Below, one piece after another: positions 14,510 to 35,400 of a stretch of DNA of 64,000 nucleotides. This DNA is from Otis tarda. Lineage: Eukaryota; Chordata; Aves; Otidiformes; Otididae. Location: assembly GCA_026413225.1 (NCBI GenBank), contig CM048553.1:46478001-46542000 (forward strand), written 5' to 3'. Positions within the stretch are counted from its first letter, which is position 1. Every line of letters begins with the position of its first letter. The translations under genes and the position numbers were made by a program. The notes beneath the pieces are model-generated. The model was not told where the DNA came from and ran no database searches. It worked only from the letters and a program-made list of their open reading frames with translations.

Positions 14510-14602
14510 GAGAGGAGGGGGAGAAGGAAGTGGAGGGGGCATGGGAAGAGGAAGAGGGAGAAAAGAGAGAGAAAAGGAGAAAGGAAAATAAAAAGGAGAA
14601 AA
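14510..14602. repeat. Purine-rich GA tract
   Basis: About 90 bp on the plus strand is almost entirely A and G, with G5 runs near 14516-14521 and 14534-14538 and GAGAGA and GAAA blocks after them. Such tracts can adopt triplex (H-DNA) structures; the spacing of the G runs makes only a weak quadruplex candidate. The open frame on the opposite strand (Ser/Pro/Leu/Phe-rich) is a by-product of the composition. Confidence 0.8.
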
Positions 14603-17600
14603 CAGCAAATGCCACAAACAAAATAGAGTCATCTCTAAACTCAATTAAAATTGTAATCTTTCATGTTCAGGGAGCGAACTGGAAGAATATGAGCTGAATT
14701 AAGTGTTTCTTTTCTAAAGCTTATGAATGAATCATGTTCCTGAGTGTATTATTTAGTACTTATCTGAGAAGGGCTTGATGCCAGTAAATTCTGAATCATA
14801 ACAGCTTACAGGGATTAGCAGCAGTTCCAAAGAAAATACAGAAATCATTTGAAATATTTAAACATTTTCAGCTCCTGCTTTGCAAGCACAGCTAGGTAAA
14901 TAAAGGACATGATCTGTATGTTCAAACAGGGATAAATCAAATTGTGTAAGTGGAAGGGACCAGAGCCTATTCGCTTCACCCCTTGCAGTTTTACACAGCC
15001 ACCTGTGCTCCTCCAGGATGGGCTGGGGGTACAGCCAGGCTGTGGTCCAGCTCTCAGCCTGTCCCAGTCGGAGTCAGAAAGATTGCAAGAGTTCAGCAGC
15101 AGCAATGTTTTCTCCCCTAATCTGTATTCTTTTCTGAGGGATTGCTACGCTGTCACCACATATTCACTGTGCGGTTGTGCCTGGTTCGATACAACCACAT
15201 CTCTGGTTTTGGCCAGGTTACTGCATGTTTAATCAAACCTGCACTGTACCTAACAAGGCTTGGCATCTAGTCCATAATGCATGGTGATTTTTAATGGAGT
15301 AGCAGGAATGAACTGATTATCATACATCTCGGTTACAAGAGAGAGCTGGGAGCATGCAAATCAATGGTAAATCGCTGCAACAGCTACATTGTTTGGTCTG
15401 TCACAGACACAGATGCTACACAATCATGGGCAAAATCCTGACATTAAAATTCACCCGCTATCTTTAATTACAGCTCTTAGTCACCTTAGAGGAGACGGAA
15501 TCTGCTGAATACTGAGAAATAGATATTGTAATGTAATTGAGTTTCAAGAATATGAGGGAAATGCCTGTCTCACCTGCGAGAGAAATGATTAATGAAGCAG
15601 GGGAATACAAATTCTCTGAAGCTAACCATCAACTCATGAAATAACTAACAAAGCTGCGTCCAGGTACAATATATTTAAACTTCCCCTCATTAAATTTAAA
15701 GGAATTGCAAAAGAAGCTCTGGAGAGTAAAAATACCAAGCGAACTCAGAAATTCTTAGACTGGGGAAAAGTAAATATCCACAGAAAAAAGAAGTCATCAG
15801 AGCTTGGGGGAGGAGTAGGTTAAATAAAATGAAATGGCAGTGAGATATATCACTTGCTAGAAGGGTAGCCTAATAAAATGGCATATTCAGGAAGGGGAGA
15901 CAAAATGTCAAGCTTCCCTGCAAGATGACAAATAAATTGCAGTGACCTGATTTATACCTACATGAATGACCCAATTCAGTAAAATGTATCTCGAAAAAGA
16001 AATGGGACTTTATAACTGGGAATAAACTAGGCAAGAGCATGCTACCAGAGGCTACAGTGAGTTATATTTAACTTCTCAAATCCAGGCAGTTTCCAGACAG
16101 TCCTATGTATTTTATGGGGTTGCACATAAGTCCCTGTACGTTCCAAAACCTTAACTCTATGGTGAACTGGCACATCTGTGGGATCATATGTGGAAAAGTG
16201 CACCATGACTGAAAAAGTTATTCTCACACAGACTGTAATATCAAATGTTCAAAACTTGACATGACTTGAAGATGACACTGCAGGCAGCAGGCTGAATTCC
16301 ATCCTGTAACATGCAGATCATGAAGAGTGGTGAGGCCCTGCCCTCTTGAAATAGAAGTACGGCTTTCAAGTTTCAGCGTGTGCTGCACTAAGCAACCATA
16401 AGAACAAAAGCTTCCCTACATATGCACATACTTTTGTTCTTTTTTTACAAATTACAGTGGAAAGCATTGGTCAAAGACCTTCCTCTGCAACAATTTTCTA
16501 CCAGAAAATATCTGTCTATAAGGAGTGTGCTGGGAAGAGGGGAATACAGGTCTGTGTTGGCATGTGTATGCAGGGAAGTGCTGGGAGAGGAATTTCTCAT
16601 CAAATGGTCTGAAGATACAAGTGAGCTTTCTAGGATGAGCAGGATAAAACTGCTATAGAGATTCTTTTGTGATTTAATATGACCAAATGAGCTGTAGATG
16701 TAATTTTACCAAAATCAAAATGACATTAAGTCAAAATGAAGAACACTATCAAAACAAGTTACAGCAAAATTATAAGTAAAATATACTAATGACTAAACAT
16801 TCAGCTAGGCATCACTAAATATGCAGGAGGAAATGGGCTACTACCCTCTGTTCATCTGCTGATTTGGAATCTCTGATCAAGGTTAATTTCACAATATGTT
16901 GGAGGAGATGGAACCTAAGTGGAACCTAATTCACAAGAATTGGTTAGCTTTAACTGAGAGCAATATGACCCACAAATAGCCTGTTAAGGTCGACTCAGGC
17001 AAAAGGTGTCCACGTTCTGTAAAGGAGAAAACTTGCATGAGAAGATTTAGAGCATGATGTTCATTTATGAATGGATGGGTTTCCAAATGGGAATAATTTG
17101 CTTCTCAGCTATATGCCAGTATAATGGAGTGGAAAACTAGAACAGTTATATCCTTACCAAGGCAAGGAGGAAATTCATGCTTCTGAAATTGTGGAAATGG
17201 TTATGTTGACTGAAGCTACTAAACTGCTGTCACATTTAGCATCAGTGAAAATGGCAAAAAATAAAAATAAAAAAATTGCTATCTCCTTTATTTATGCTTA
17301 TTCACTTATTAATATTTATTTACACAGATGTCTAGTTTCTACAGCAGTAGGTGGTATGCAATTTCAAATGAAATTTGTAGAGGTTTGTATTTCAAGTCAT
17401 TCTCTTCAGAAGGAAATGCTGACAGAGAAATCCCAACTGTACCTGTCTGCAAAGTTCCACAGAAGTGTCAACTGCTGCACAGAACAAAGCTCTTTGTCAG
17501 AAGAGATTTCAAGCTGAATTGAAAAATAGTAAAGACTACATAGAAAAGCCTTGCAGAAGGTTCAGATTTTGATGTATCTGCCAGCTGACAGAATGCAGCA

Positions 17601-17800
17601 GAGGTCTCTGAAATGCACGCGGAGGAAGCAGTTGTTTTGCTAAGAAACTTGGAAGGGACTGCTTGTTACTGCTCTACTGGCATAGGAACTGGGTTCCTGG
17701 AAGAAGAGACAGCGTAAAGAGGACATAAAGATTAAAACTTGCTAAGGGAAAAGGCAGAACTGTGAGAATTGACAGTATCTGCCCAGATAAAGGGCCTGCG

Positions 17801-17880
17801 GATATATACTTGTATATATACACATACATATAGGTAAATACACACACACACATATATATTTATATATGTATGTACACATG
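17801..17880. repeat. TA/CA microsatellite cluster
   Basis: Interrupted TATA, CATA and CACACA runs (for example ACACACACACAC followed by ATATAT) fill this stretch, about 170 bp before the CR1 copy at 18050. Length variation between individuals is likely. Confidence 0.85.
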
Positions 17881-18049
17881 CAAAAGAAACTTTACTAAGT
17901 CACCTTTCCAACAAAGTTGTATTAGACTAATTCTCCTGTACTGATTCTTGGGATAAAGTGGTGACTGTAGAAACCCCTGTGTGGCAGCAGTCTGCAAATA
18001 CAGGTTCTGCAAAGGCGAACATTAAATACATGTATGTATAGAAGCTCAA

Positions 18050-18700
18050 CATGAGCCGGCAATGTGTGCTTGCAGCCCAGAAAGCCAACCACATCCTGAG
18101 CTGCATCAAAAGAAGCGTAGCCAGCAGGTCAAGGGAGGTGATTCTGCCCCTCTACTCTGCTCTGGTGAGATCCCACCTGGAGTACTGCATCCAGCTCTGG
18201 AGCCCCCAGCATAAGAAGGATGTGGACCTGTTGGAGTGAGTCCAGAGGAGGGCCATGAAGATGATCAAAGGGCTAGAGCACCTCTGCTATGAGGACAGGC
18301 TGAGAGAGTTGGGGCTGTTCAGCCTGGAGAAGAGAAGGCTCCAGGGAGACCTTATAGTGGCTTTCCAGTACCTCAAGGGGGCTTATAGGAAAGATGAGGA
18401 GAAACTCTTTAGCAGGGCCTGTTGTGATAGGATGAAGGGTAATGGTTTTAAAATAGATGGAGGTAGATTCAGAATGGACATAAGGAAGAAATTTTTTTTA
18501 CAATGAGAATGGTAGAACACTGGAACAGGTTGCCCTGAGAGGTGGTGGAAGCCCCATCCCTGGAAACATTCAAGGTCAGGTTGGATGGGTCTCTGAGCAA
18601 GCTGATCTGGTTGGAGATGTCCCTGGACCTTGCAGGGGGGTTGGACTAGATGAGCTTTAAAGGTCCCTTCCAACCCAAACTATTCTATTATTCTATATAT
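18050..18700 (+). mobile_element. CR1 LINE, 5'-truncated copy with broken reverse-transcriptase ORF
   Basis: About 650 bp of CR1 on the plus strand. It begins with ATGAGCCGGCAATGTGTGCT, covers the end of the reverse-transcriptase ORF, and ends in CCAACCCAAACTATTCTATT at about 18700. Open frames at 18051-18239 and 18255-18506 carry the CR1 motifs [27 protein letters not shown] and YLKG. A TGA at 18238-18240 interrupts the LLE-VQRR motif, and further changes follow, so it cannot code. The copy extends about 130 bp further 5' than the inverted relative at 13326-13921. CR1 integrates without a clear target duplication, and none is seen. Confidence 0.95.
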
Positions 18701-20739
18701 TATGTAATTGTGCCAGCCTAGGTCCTCAACAGTTACATCCAAGGATTTTCAATCCAGCTTGGTGATTAAAAGTATTAACACTTTCTTTTTTTCAGTGCAG
18801 TTCTCATCATGGCTTATCCAAACACTTCAGAATATGTTTACCCACACCCAAGCTTATTGATAAACATAAGCTACAAGTTTTTCTATATAGGTTACTCTTT
18901 TTCTGTTTTTCTTCTGTTGTATCTCTTTGCAAATTTGGTCCTATTAAAGCACTAAATAAAAATATTCACGTCTTTCCCCTCATGGTTTTTAAACTTGTTT
19001 AGATATGCTAGTCATCTTTTTTTTTTTTTGCTTAACAGCCTCCAAAAAGGTGGTTTCTGTAATTAAAGTGATAAAGAGAGATGCTTAATTATTAAGCATA
19101 TTTTTATTTATTGATCTGCATGGGTAGATTAAATTATAACATCTATATTTTTATGTAGGGATTTCATGAAATATTTAATGTCGCATATAGTGCCAGTTAT
19201 TATAGGCATCATTCTTTTGCCCCAGTTTTAATAAGTTTATTATACCAATATCTCAACCAAAGCAAGTTTCTGCTTTTCTCCTCATGTCTGGAAAAATTGC
19301 CTCAAGGATTCCTTCAGCCGAAGTAACCCTCTGAGTCTTCATCCACAAACCCAGATGTAGTTTCAGGATGAGTGATCTGTTAAGTAATTACTGGGGATGA
19401 AACTCTGATTTATAAAGCAAGGTGTAAACTCTGGGATCTTTTTTCCACTAAAAGCCTCAATCCAAAACACAGCATTTAAGTACATACTGATCTTTGTCTT
19501 TGGGACCAATCACACTGATTTATATATGACTTCCATAACATGTACTGCATTACATGTACCTTGTCCTCATTCTCCTCCCTAAATGCCCTCTGCTGAGCAC
19601 CTCAGGAAATGTGTTTCTGGGACAGATAGAGCTTTCATCTGACTTAAATTCACTGTTGGCGGGGATGTGCTGTACTCGAAACCCTGGTCTTTTTATTTTC
19701 TCCTTTAATTTTTTCTCTTCTTAATTTTCAAGTGCACTTTATTTATTGCACGAGAGAAGGAAGATTTTATATTTGGTTTTTAATCAGAGTGGATGCACTC
19801 ACTCAGGCCTAAAATACTGAAGAAGAATTTTTTCACCTAGTCAGCTACTGCTGCAATTCACTGATTGCAGAAGGTAATGTTGAAGCTCAGACTGACTTCA
19901 GGACTTTCATATCTTCTGTGGAATGTGGCCCAGTTTTTAAATTTTCACAGAGCTCTACACATAAATAATTCCTGTACTTTGCAGGAATAATATACTTTGC
20001 TCATTAGTGGCCTTTAGGAAGGTTGGTAGACAAGAGTGTGTTTTACACAAGCAGTTTATTTGTTAGCATATGATCTCAGTGCGAATGTCGGTTTTAAGGA
20101 GCTACTTGAGTATTTAGATTTAAGAAGACCAATTGCCTAAATCAAAAATGCCGTTAGTGTCAAGAAACGGGTAGAATTTATCTTCCGTGTGTTTCAACGG
20201 CTCTTGGAAATAAAAAAGAAAATATCTGCAGTATCTTTAAGAGTGAATAAACAGGTAAAGAGATTTAAAATATAAAGAACTAATTTTTGAAATAGATTTT
20301 GAATACAAATAAAATGAAGGTCAGTTTCGTGACACCATTTTACAAAACCGTGTGGTCAAACACATGGAATCATAAGTTGAGTATGTTAATCAGAATGGGC
20401 TCATCAAGACTGGGAAGTTCCACAAATACCCAATGCAACAAATGCTTAAAAGTATTTGATAAAATACATCTAACCTTTGTCTTTTTCAAAGTAAGAATAT
20501 TGATTTGACCACACAAAAGCTGCTTCTCACATGTTTATGAGCCCTTTTTGTTAATCCACTGAAGAACTCTGAATGTATGCACAAATATAAAGCTGTGTAA
20601 AAATTAATCCTGAAGATCCTCTAGGTATATGGGAGGCACTGAACGTTTGCATGTGGGGTGAACAATTAACACTGAAGTTCAAAATCAGTAAAACTCTTAA
20701 CTCCATCTTAGTGCCATCTATATTTTGCATAATACTTCA

Positions 20740-20812
20740 GTGTTTGCTTGAGTCAGAATGAATTCAATGGGATTAGACTCCAGTGTTTTGCTGAATCAGA
20801 ACAGAAGTTTTA
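20740..20812 (+). repeat. Possible ancient amniote dispersed repeat
   Basis: AATTCAATGGGATTAGACTC followed by GTGTTTTGCTGAATCAGAAC resembles the same old amniote element proposed at 9268-9374, here in forward orientation. It is short and diverged; the assignment is from remembered pattern only. Confidence 0.35.
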
Positions 20813-21281
20813 ATGCAAAGAGAATATTTCATGTAATATAATGAGATTTAATAAGCAGAAGAGAGAGGAAACCTACTAACTGCAGAAATCAGATTTCAAA
20901 CTGAGGAGGAGATTTGCAAGTCCTGCGATGGGCTTCATTCACGGTATCATCACTAAAACCTGTAATAATGTAAGATCATTTAGGAACTATTTCAGCCTTT
21001 AGCTGTGTGCAGGTAACAGCATTTATCCTTACAAACAAGCTATTTACAGCCCCATTCCAGCCCTTTTTCCTTTGCCAGAGACAGCAATCACTGCAGAATG
21101 AAAGATGAGCTACACTCATGGCTAGTTGGTTGCATTCCAGCACTGGTAAAACAAATCATTAAGATCAAAGGACCAGTCATTTTAATAAACTGTGTGCACT
21201 ATTGTTATTGTGACTTATGGCTTTGCTCTGCAGAGAGGGAAGCTATAAAACAGCATAAAAGGGAAGTAAAATTTTTACTGC

Positions 21282-21412
21282 ATGGTTAAGTGTTAACCAT
21301 ATATGTTATACATATATATGTATATATAATACCTATATATTATATGCATACCTATATATTTGTACACACGATTAAAACTCTAGTTGTATATACATATATA
21401 TATGTATGTGTG
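21282..21412. repeat. Small hairpin and TA-rich microsatellite
   Basis: A perfect 8-bp inverted repeat (ATGGTTAA, loop GTG, TTAACCAT; 21282-21300) leads into about 110 bp of interrupted TATA/CATA repeats reaching 21412. This is typical unstable simple sequence. Confidence 0.8.
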
Positions 21413-22570
21413 TCTACATCTATAGCTCTAGGTGCTTACATCAGAGGTTCACAGCACACCTGCACCATCTTGGGAAAAGTACTTTTTTTTTTTTCTATAG
21501 ATACCAGTCTTCACAGTTGTTTCCAGATTATAATAATGGAAACAGACTTGTCTATGTGCATGCATAGGTGCTGAGGGCACATCCCAGTACTATTTGGGTG
21601 CTGGTTCTTGCCTACACAAAGCAGATATGTTGCCCTGTGCAGCTCGCAGGCGCAGTCTCCCTGCTGTTATCCAGATGCTACATCCTCCTGCAGAACACAG
21701 GAGCTCCTCCTTGTCCACATGCCTCAGTTTCCTTTCAACAGAAGCCAGGGTGTGTGAAGGGGAAGGGAGAAGAGGTAGGTCAGGTCCTGACTTGCAGTCA
21801 GGACATGGCCAGACCTTATGTTTGGACACAGGGGAAAGGAAACGTTCCCTGATTCCCCAATTTAGCCATTGGCTTCTCTGGCTTACAAAGCAGTGTTGTT
21901 CCATGCTGAGCAGGGGGCAGCTTTGTGATACAAATTAAAAGTATTTGGGAAACAGTTGCCATGGGGAACAGGACACATTCAAAATTATTACTATATAACT
22001 TACAGAGTTTCATGGCTTTTATGACATAAGACTCTGGTTCACAGGTCTGATATTTCGACTGACGAATGATTTTGCCTTTCCTCATATCAGAGTATTCAAC
22101 CAGCAAAGATATCTGCCATCTATCCTTTCAAAACAGCATTCTCTTGAAGGGTCTCCACTAGGGTTGAAAATAAAAGGGTGGCCAAAGCCATTGCTCAGAG
22201 TTGGTGAAGGTTAGAAGTCCTAAGCCAGCCATGGTGCACAGAGACCTAGGTATAACCTCATCTGCCTTAAGTACACTTGCTAACTTATTGTTCAAAACAT
22301 GTAGAGGGAATATATGCGCATTTTGTAATGATCAACTGATTTTTCAGGATCCTGGATCGGCTGTATCGCTGGTGGTCAGAAACCACTTGTTTTGACTTCT
22401 AATCCAGAGAACTCAATACTGAAATTGCTGAGGTAAAGAATAAATATGGAATGATACAGAAGCATGTCATTTTAATATTAAACATTTCAGTGCCCAATGG
22501 TTTTTCAGCATTTTAATCTGTTTCTCTATGCTACAAAAAGGTGGAGTAGACTTGCTCAATTTCAAGGTAA

Positions 22571-22591
22571 AATTATACCAGTGGTATAATT
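22571..22591. repeat. Perfect 9-bp-arm hairpin
   Basis: AATTATACC, loop AGT, GGTATAATT forms a perfect inverted repeat of 21 bases. There is no context suggesting a function; AT-rich palindromes of this size occur by chance and by local replication slippage. Confidence 0.75.
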
Positions 22592-25500
22592 CTTTATATA
22601 AAAGAAAACTTGAGAAAATGTTTAAATTGAAATATATATTTCTCACTTACTGCTTCATGAGGTCATCTTTAAACATTCATGAGTCATTTATCTTAAAATA
22701 AATTCTTCTCCATGGAGTTGTCTGCTCATTTCACCAAATATTTTAAATAATGTTTTTAATGTGTTTTCCTCTTTCTAGTATTTCAAACTACATTTTAGAG
22801 CCTAATTCCTTAAAACTAATGAATGTTTTTCCTTCCTTTATGATCCATCGCTGCTCTTACTTAGCCACTGATTATATCACACACAAACTTTATGTTCTCT
22901 CTTACGACAAATGTTGTTACAGCCTGAAAAAATTCCACTACATAGATAAAGTATTAAGTCTTTTGTGCAGGTGAATAGCTCTTCCATTTCCCATACCATT
23001 ATCAGATTGCCCTATTCCTACAGGACTGCAGCATTTCTACAATCACGGTAATAATCAAAGTCAGTTTCTCATTCTCTGAATATTGCTGATGAAAGAATGA
23101 ATCTTATTCTTTCATGCTTAACTATGCAGAACAGCACTATTCATTTAACTGTTTCAGGAATCTCTGAATCATACAGATAAATGCGGGCTTTTGGATGAGC
23201 AGGGATTATTCCACTGTTTCAAGGGATGTGAGCCAGCACTGAATTTGGAGCATTAATTACTTAGGGATGCATTATGTTAGGCTGATATGTACAGAAACGT
23301 AGATTATGAGAAGATTTGGCTTGATCGACAGAACTAACTAGAGTATATAAAAAAAAAGATTTGGATTTTGAGTGTAGTCTCTCTATGTATTACTTGCCAA
23401 TCCAATTCCTCATAAATGACAAATAAACGTGAATGTGTGAATGTTTCTAGTTACAGAAGTATTTTAAGTGATAGCCATAGGCTTTTTTTTTTCTTTTTTT
23501 TTTACAAATATACAAAAACAATCTTTTGGTACATAAGTGTAGCAAAAGTACTTAGCATTCAACAGCTGTGCTATTGGAATGCAAAAAGCATTGCACACAA
23601 CAGATTTTACTTTATTCCAACTATTCTTTCATTTGAGGTAACTACATTAATCCTGACACCCAAAGAAAACCACTCAATTTTCCTTGCTTTGGATTGAAAT
23701 CAGCCAGGTCTGTCTATTTGAGATAATTGATGGGTACAAACTATAAAACTTCAGGTAAGGGCTTGTATTTTAATGTTATTAAAGACATGCCACTATGCAA
23801 ATGGTGACATTGGCTCTAAACAGCCCTTAGGTTCAGTGGGTCCCTCTCTTTTCACTTCTGGCTGATCTTAACCTGGAAATAGAAACTCTGCTCTAGTATT
23901 TGAAGCACAACTGGACTCACTGGAGCAGTTGCTGATCTGTGCCACATTTTGGATTTGTAACTGAATTTGAAACTCTTTTTTTAAAAGTGTATACATGGAA
24001 GATTTGCTTTATGGGTTGTATATTCTCATACGTCTCAAGGCTGCACACAAACACAAAAAGCATTCCTATGTAGAACCTGCAGATTATTTTGTGCGAAGGT
24101 TTGCTCCTCCTACTTGCTCTTCTTCTTTAGAGAAATTACAAGTTTTCAGTTTGCTGGATTCAAAACATGCAAGTATAAAGAAAATGTCCTCACTTGACAT
24201 TTTGATCAGAAAGCACTGACCATGTTGAAGCAACTTGCCCATGGGAATATATTTATAGTGTTGCAATTTGAGAGCATGTACAGGTCAAACACATGCCAGA
24301 AAGGTGTGTTTCACACTTCCCTGGGAAAAGAAAGTCTGGCTGTTGTTCAGCCCTAGTCCATAGCTCATACAACCTTAGGTCTGCTGATGAGCATCAATAG
24401 GCATTTTCTGCAGCACAATAGAACTGAATGATGCTGATGATTTCATTTTAAAAATGACTGGCCATTATTTTTTCGTACTGATTGGAATATGCTATATTGA
24501 GAGAAGAATCCTGACTTGGGATTAATATCTCTGTACAGGAGGGACTGTGCCACTTAACTACTTCAAACAGTACAAACTACTTCATTTTCTTGAAAAATAC
24601 ACCTTAACTGATAAAATAAAAAAATCTGTGTGCATAAACCAGCCCTTTTTATTCCTTTCCCTACTTTGAAGTATATCAATCCTCTGAATTATTGCTAGCA
24701 ATTATTAAATTACTGGATAATCACTGAGGAGTTATCAGCTCACTTACAATAAAATATTAATTTTCTCAGACTCATTGACTAAGTTTGACCATCAAGTTCT
24801 TAAAGAAATTGTATTAGGGCAGTATTTTCTTCATTTTTTTTTGAGAAGACATTTCATTACCATGCAAATGGAAGCCTCTGAGCAGGCTAATTGGTATATG
24901 TGATATGTAACACGCAAACCACAGCATTAAGTCACTCTACAATTTATACAGAAAGTAAAATTCAAATTCGACTGGAAATACTCTTTTTTTTTTTTGAGAT
25001 GTGGTATTTACATATAACAAAGTGGTGGGTGGATGTCTATTACATGTACAAAGATTAGAAAGAGTAATTGTGTAAGATACTATGCCTCATCAACAAAGAA
25101 AGAACATTTAAAGGAAATGCACTTGGTAATTAGATTAATAATGGGCAATTAATTTGATAGAAGCAGGCAGCCTATTTGAAAGCAACAGAAGTACATAATG
25201 TAACAAAAACATATTTGGCCCAATTCATTGCATCTGTTTATTTATTTGAAGGCATGTTGTGTACACACATTATCACTATCTTTTAATGTTTATTTTACAA
25301 GAGACTGTAGTATCCCACAGGCCAGAACAGTGAAAAAGACCACACATTTACTTCTAAGAATAGACATGGCCTCTAAGCAGTTTAGGCAACTACAGATTCA
25401 GTTTCAAACACATTCTGGGAACACTTTTCTGTAGGATGGGACAGAACCAAACTCCCAAGCTTATCAGGAAGGATGCTATCAGCATCTGCAAAACCGGCTT

Positions 25501-25802
25501 CAAGTTTAATGCTCATGAAAAATCCACTCAAAGATGCAATTTTCATAGGTGAATATAAACCTGAAACTCAAAACACATACCAGCCAAACAGCCAAGAACT
25601 GGGCCTTTCATTACTGTGAAGCTAATCTAAACCCACTATGACTCCCAAAAAGCATTTTAAGGTAAACTAGTCTTTCTGACATGTAATCATTTCTCTTAAG
25701 TAACTAAACACGGAGCTACTGCAGCTGGCAGCAGGCAGTCATTGATTTCACACTGTGAAAACACGTTCTAAAGACAAATCTGTTATCAAATGTGGTTATT
25801 TA

Positions 25803-32424
<6,622 letters not shown>

Positions 32425-35400
32425 TTAACAACAATGGCACTGTCTGATTTCCACAGTTGACTAACTCCTATCAAATAATGGTGCACACAGAAGAAAAAAT
32501 TAAAATCATTAACCTTGCAGAGAATGATCTTAATAGAAAAAGGCCCACGGCAAACATCTGTCTTCAAACATACACGTGTGGATGCCACACTGAGAGAGAT
32601 ACCCAGATCTGTGTCTTGTCATCTTCCAGTCTTATAGGTTCAGGTGTTATATAAGCAAAATTGAGAATGTTTTGAGATGGTTTAAGGGGAGAAAAAAAGA
32701 AGGAACTTAATATAAATGAAAGTGCTGGAGGGAGCAACACAATGCATTGTATTAACTACAACACTGCCTCTGCAATAACACTGGTGTTTCGTATTAAACT
32801 TATGGTTAGAGAAATTCTGATCAGAGATGATCTCACTCTCTTGAAAGACAGCAATACTTTTTCCTTTAAGTCTGACAGTAAAATAAAAAGTTAAGAAAAT
32901 AACTAAGAAGTGCACAAAGATGCAGTTAAGTAATTACTGATAAATTAAAAAATTATCCCTAAGTATATATTAAACCCCTTTTTTGCAAATGTTATTATTA
33001 CTTGTATTTACAAACAGTCAATTTTACAGCAAAATAGTCCTACTTTGTTACTGAAATATGTTGTTTTTTCCTCATCATAACATCTCCCAGAGTCTTACTG
33101 ATTTCTGCTTCAAGTGTTCTGCCCTCCTCTGGTTTCAGGGAGACTGGTAAGCCCAAGCTTTCAGATCCTGTCCTTTAATGGCTACATATTATTCATGCCT
33201 CTTACTGCAGGACTAAAATATATATTTGTACATGCAAGTATGTATTGGCATTTATAAATCCAGATTTGTATAGGTAATGTGTTATTAAATATGGCTAAGA
33301 ACATTACTATTTTCTTTAGGATTGTTGTTTGCAAGAGCTGGGAGAAAACATGTGAGCTGCTAATGTTATGCTGGGTAACATAAATAATACATCTCCAAAG
33401 GGAACCAGAATGGACCATTATCAAAAAATACCTATTATGACACTTTGAAATAAAACATATCTGTCTTAAGTATTACAATACTTTGTCTATATAGTTAAGA
33501 CCTCCGTATAGGATCTGAGCAAAATGTTTGAGCACCTAAAATAATTTTTACTTTATGAACAGCCCCAGTGATTTCATCAAGCTTCAAACCATTGCCTAGC
33601 AGCAATCATTTGGATGTCTCTGAAGTATTTCAAACTTGGAGCTTTTGTCAAAAAAGGGAAGGCAAAACATATGGCTTTGGAGCAATATGAGACCTTTTCT
33701 GCACAGGAGAGGAGGAGTATTTTCATCACCATGTTACTGGAGACAGGTGACAGAATGAAGAATGGGAAAAGACAAAAAAATGTTCCAACTGCAGGAAGCA
33801 CATCTGCTTGCTCTCCCAGTTAGCCTACAGCTCAATTATTTGCCTTGTGAAATGAATTTTCCAACTGAGAAGACAGGCAGACACAGGCCCACATGTTCAG
33901 GGGAAATCCTCCATAAACATGTTTTCTCTACTCAAGGGAAGCAGTCAGGCTTAAGAAATAAAAGCCCTTCTCTCCAAGCAAAGAGAGTGCTCTGTGACAC
34001 AATGCCAGGGTGCAATAAGCTCATGTTTGGGAAAGCAATCTGACAGCAAGGCAAAAGCACTGCCCACTCACATCTTGATAAGTTGCTGTCTGGCAAAATG
34101 GCTTAGCATACAGTTGTATCCAAACTTACTGGAAGCATTCCTGCAGAGAAGTTGTGCTGTATGTATATTAGAAAGAAACTAATATATCAAATAGATAGGA
34201 AAAATAGGAGTCAGGATTTTTGTTCCTCCCTTTGACACTGAACTACAGCAGTGAGACCTTATTGCTTTCCCCTGAACATCCAAGGTGAACTTCCCTAATT
34301 TTATCATCCTCTGACATGAACACTTTTCAATGTGCATGTTTAAACAAGGCTTGACCTGTATGAATCCTTACACTATGCACTTTATTTCCCTCCTTGGAAA
34401 AAGAATTATTTAGGCCTGGTAAATATTATGTTAATGTAATTGGTTTCTGTAAGAAGTTTACACTATATAAGCACCAAAGCAGCATAAAACACTACTTCAG
34501 GGGAGAAAAATCTGTGCCTGTGGGCAGCCTCTCAGCAGTAAATGTAAAATGTAAGTAGGAATGTTCCCCTACCTCTGCAATGCATTTTGAGATGTATGGA
34601 TAACAGCTATCTAAAGCTTATTAAAATATTCCCTGTGCAAGTCACTAATGTGCCATTGGCTGATGTGGATAATAAAGCAAAGGAAAGAACGGACTAGCAA
34701 ATTCCTAGCAAATAAGAAATCAGAAAGAAAGAACAGTTTTGCACCTATTAAATCTGTTGATATCGTAGTATAAAGAAAGGGAGGGGAGTGAGAAGTCCTT
34801 TCCTAATTCATAGGTAGGCTTAAAAAAAACAATAAGACCATTTTACATGAAACTCTAATCTTTGCTTACCCACCAAGATCCAGTTCTGACCTCAGCAATT
34901 CCCACAGCTCGAGCTGAATATGTGACAAGCATAATTTAAAGGAAATTCCCTATATAGGCCTTGTCATATCTCCAGGTCTTGTAAAGGGAACAGAGTTCAG
35001 AATACAGCTCTAAGCAGGTAAGTAATAACGAGAAACAATTTTCAAATATTTTGCTTGCACTGTGAGGCCAAGCTCAATTTTCACTCTGTTCCTACATTCC
35101 CGGTATTGATATGCTATCTGACATTGTTTTGTATTGATTCATTTTTGTCTCTTAAATTAACTTTTCAGTTGAGAGGAAACTAATGGAAGAGTCTGCAATC
35201 TGACACTAACAGTAAACATTGTGAAATTTGGATTCATCATTCTGAAAGTCACTTAGCATTTCCTCCAAATGCCTGGCAGCTCTGGGCTATGCAAGCACTT
35301 TCCCTGTCAAACAACACAGTGAATCTGAAACAGAAAGCAATCTGGTTTTAACTATCTCCTGTTAATTTAATATAATGTTGCAAATGTTGGTAATGAACCT

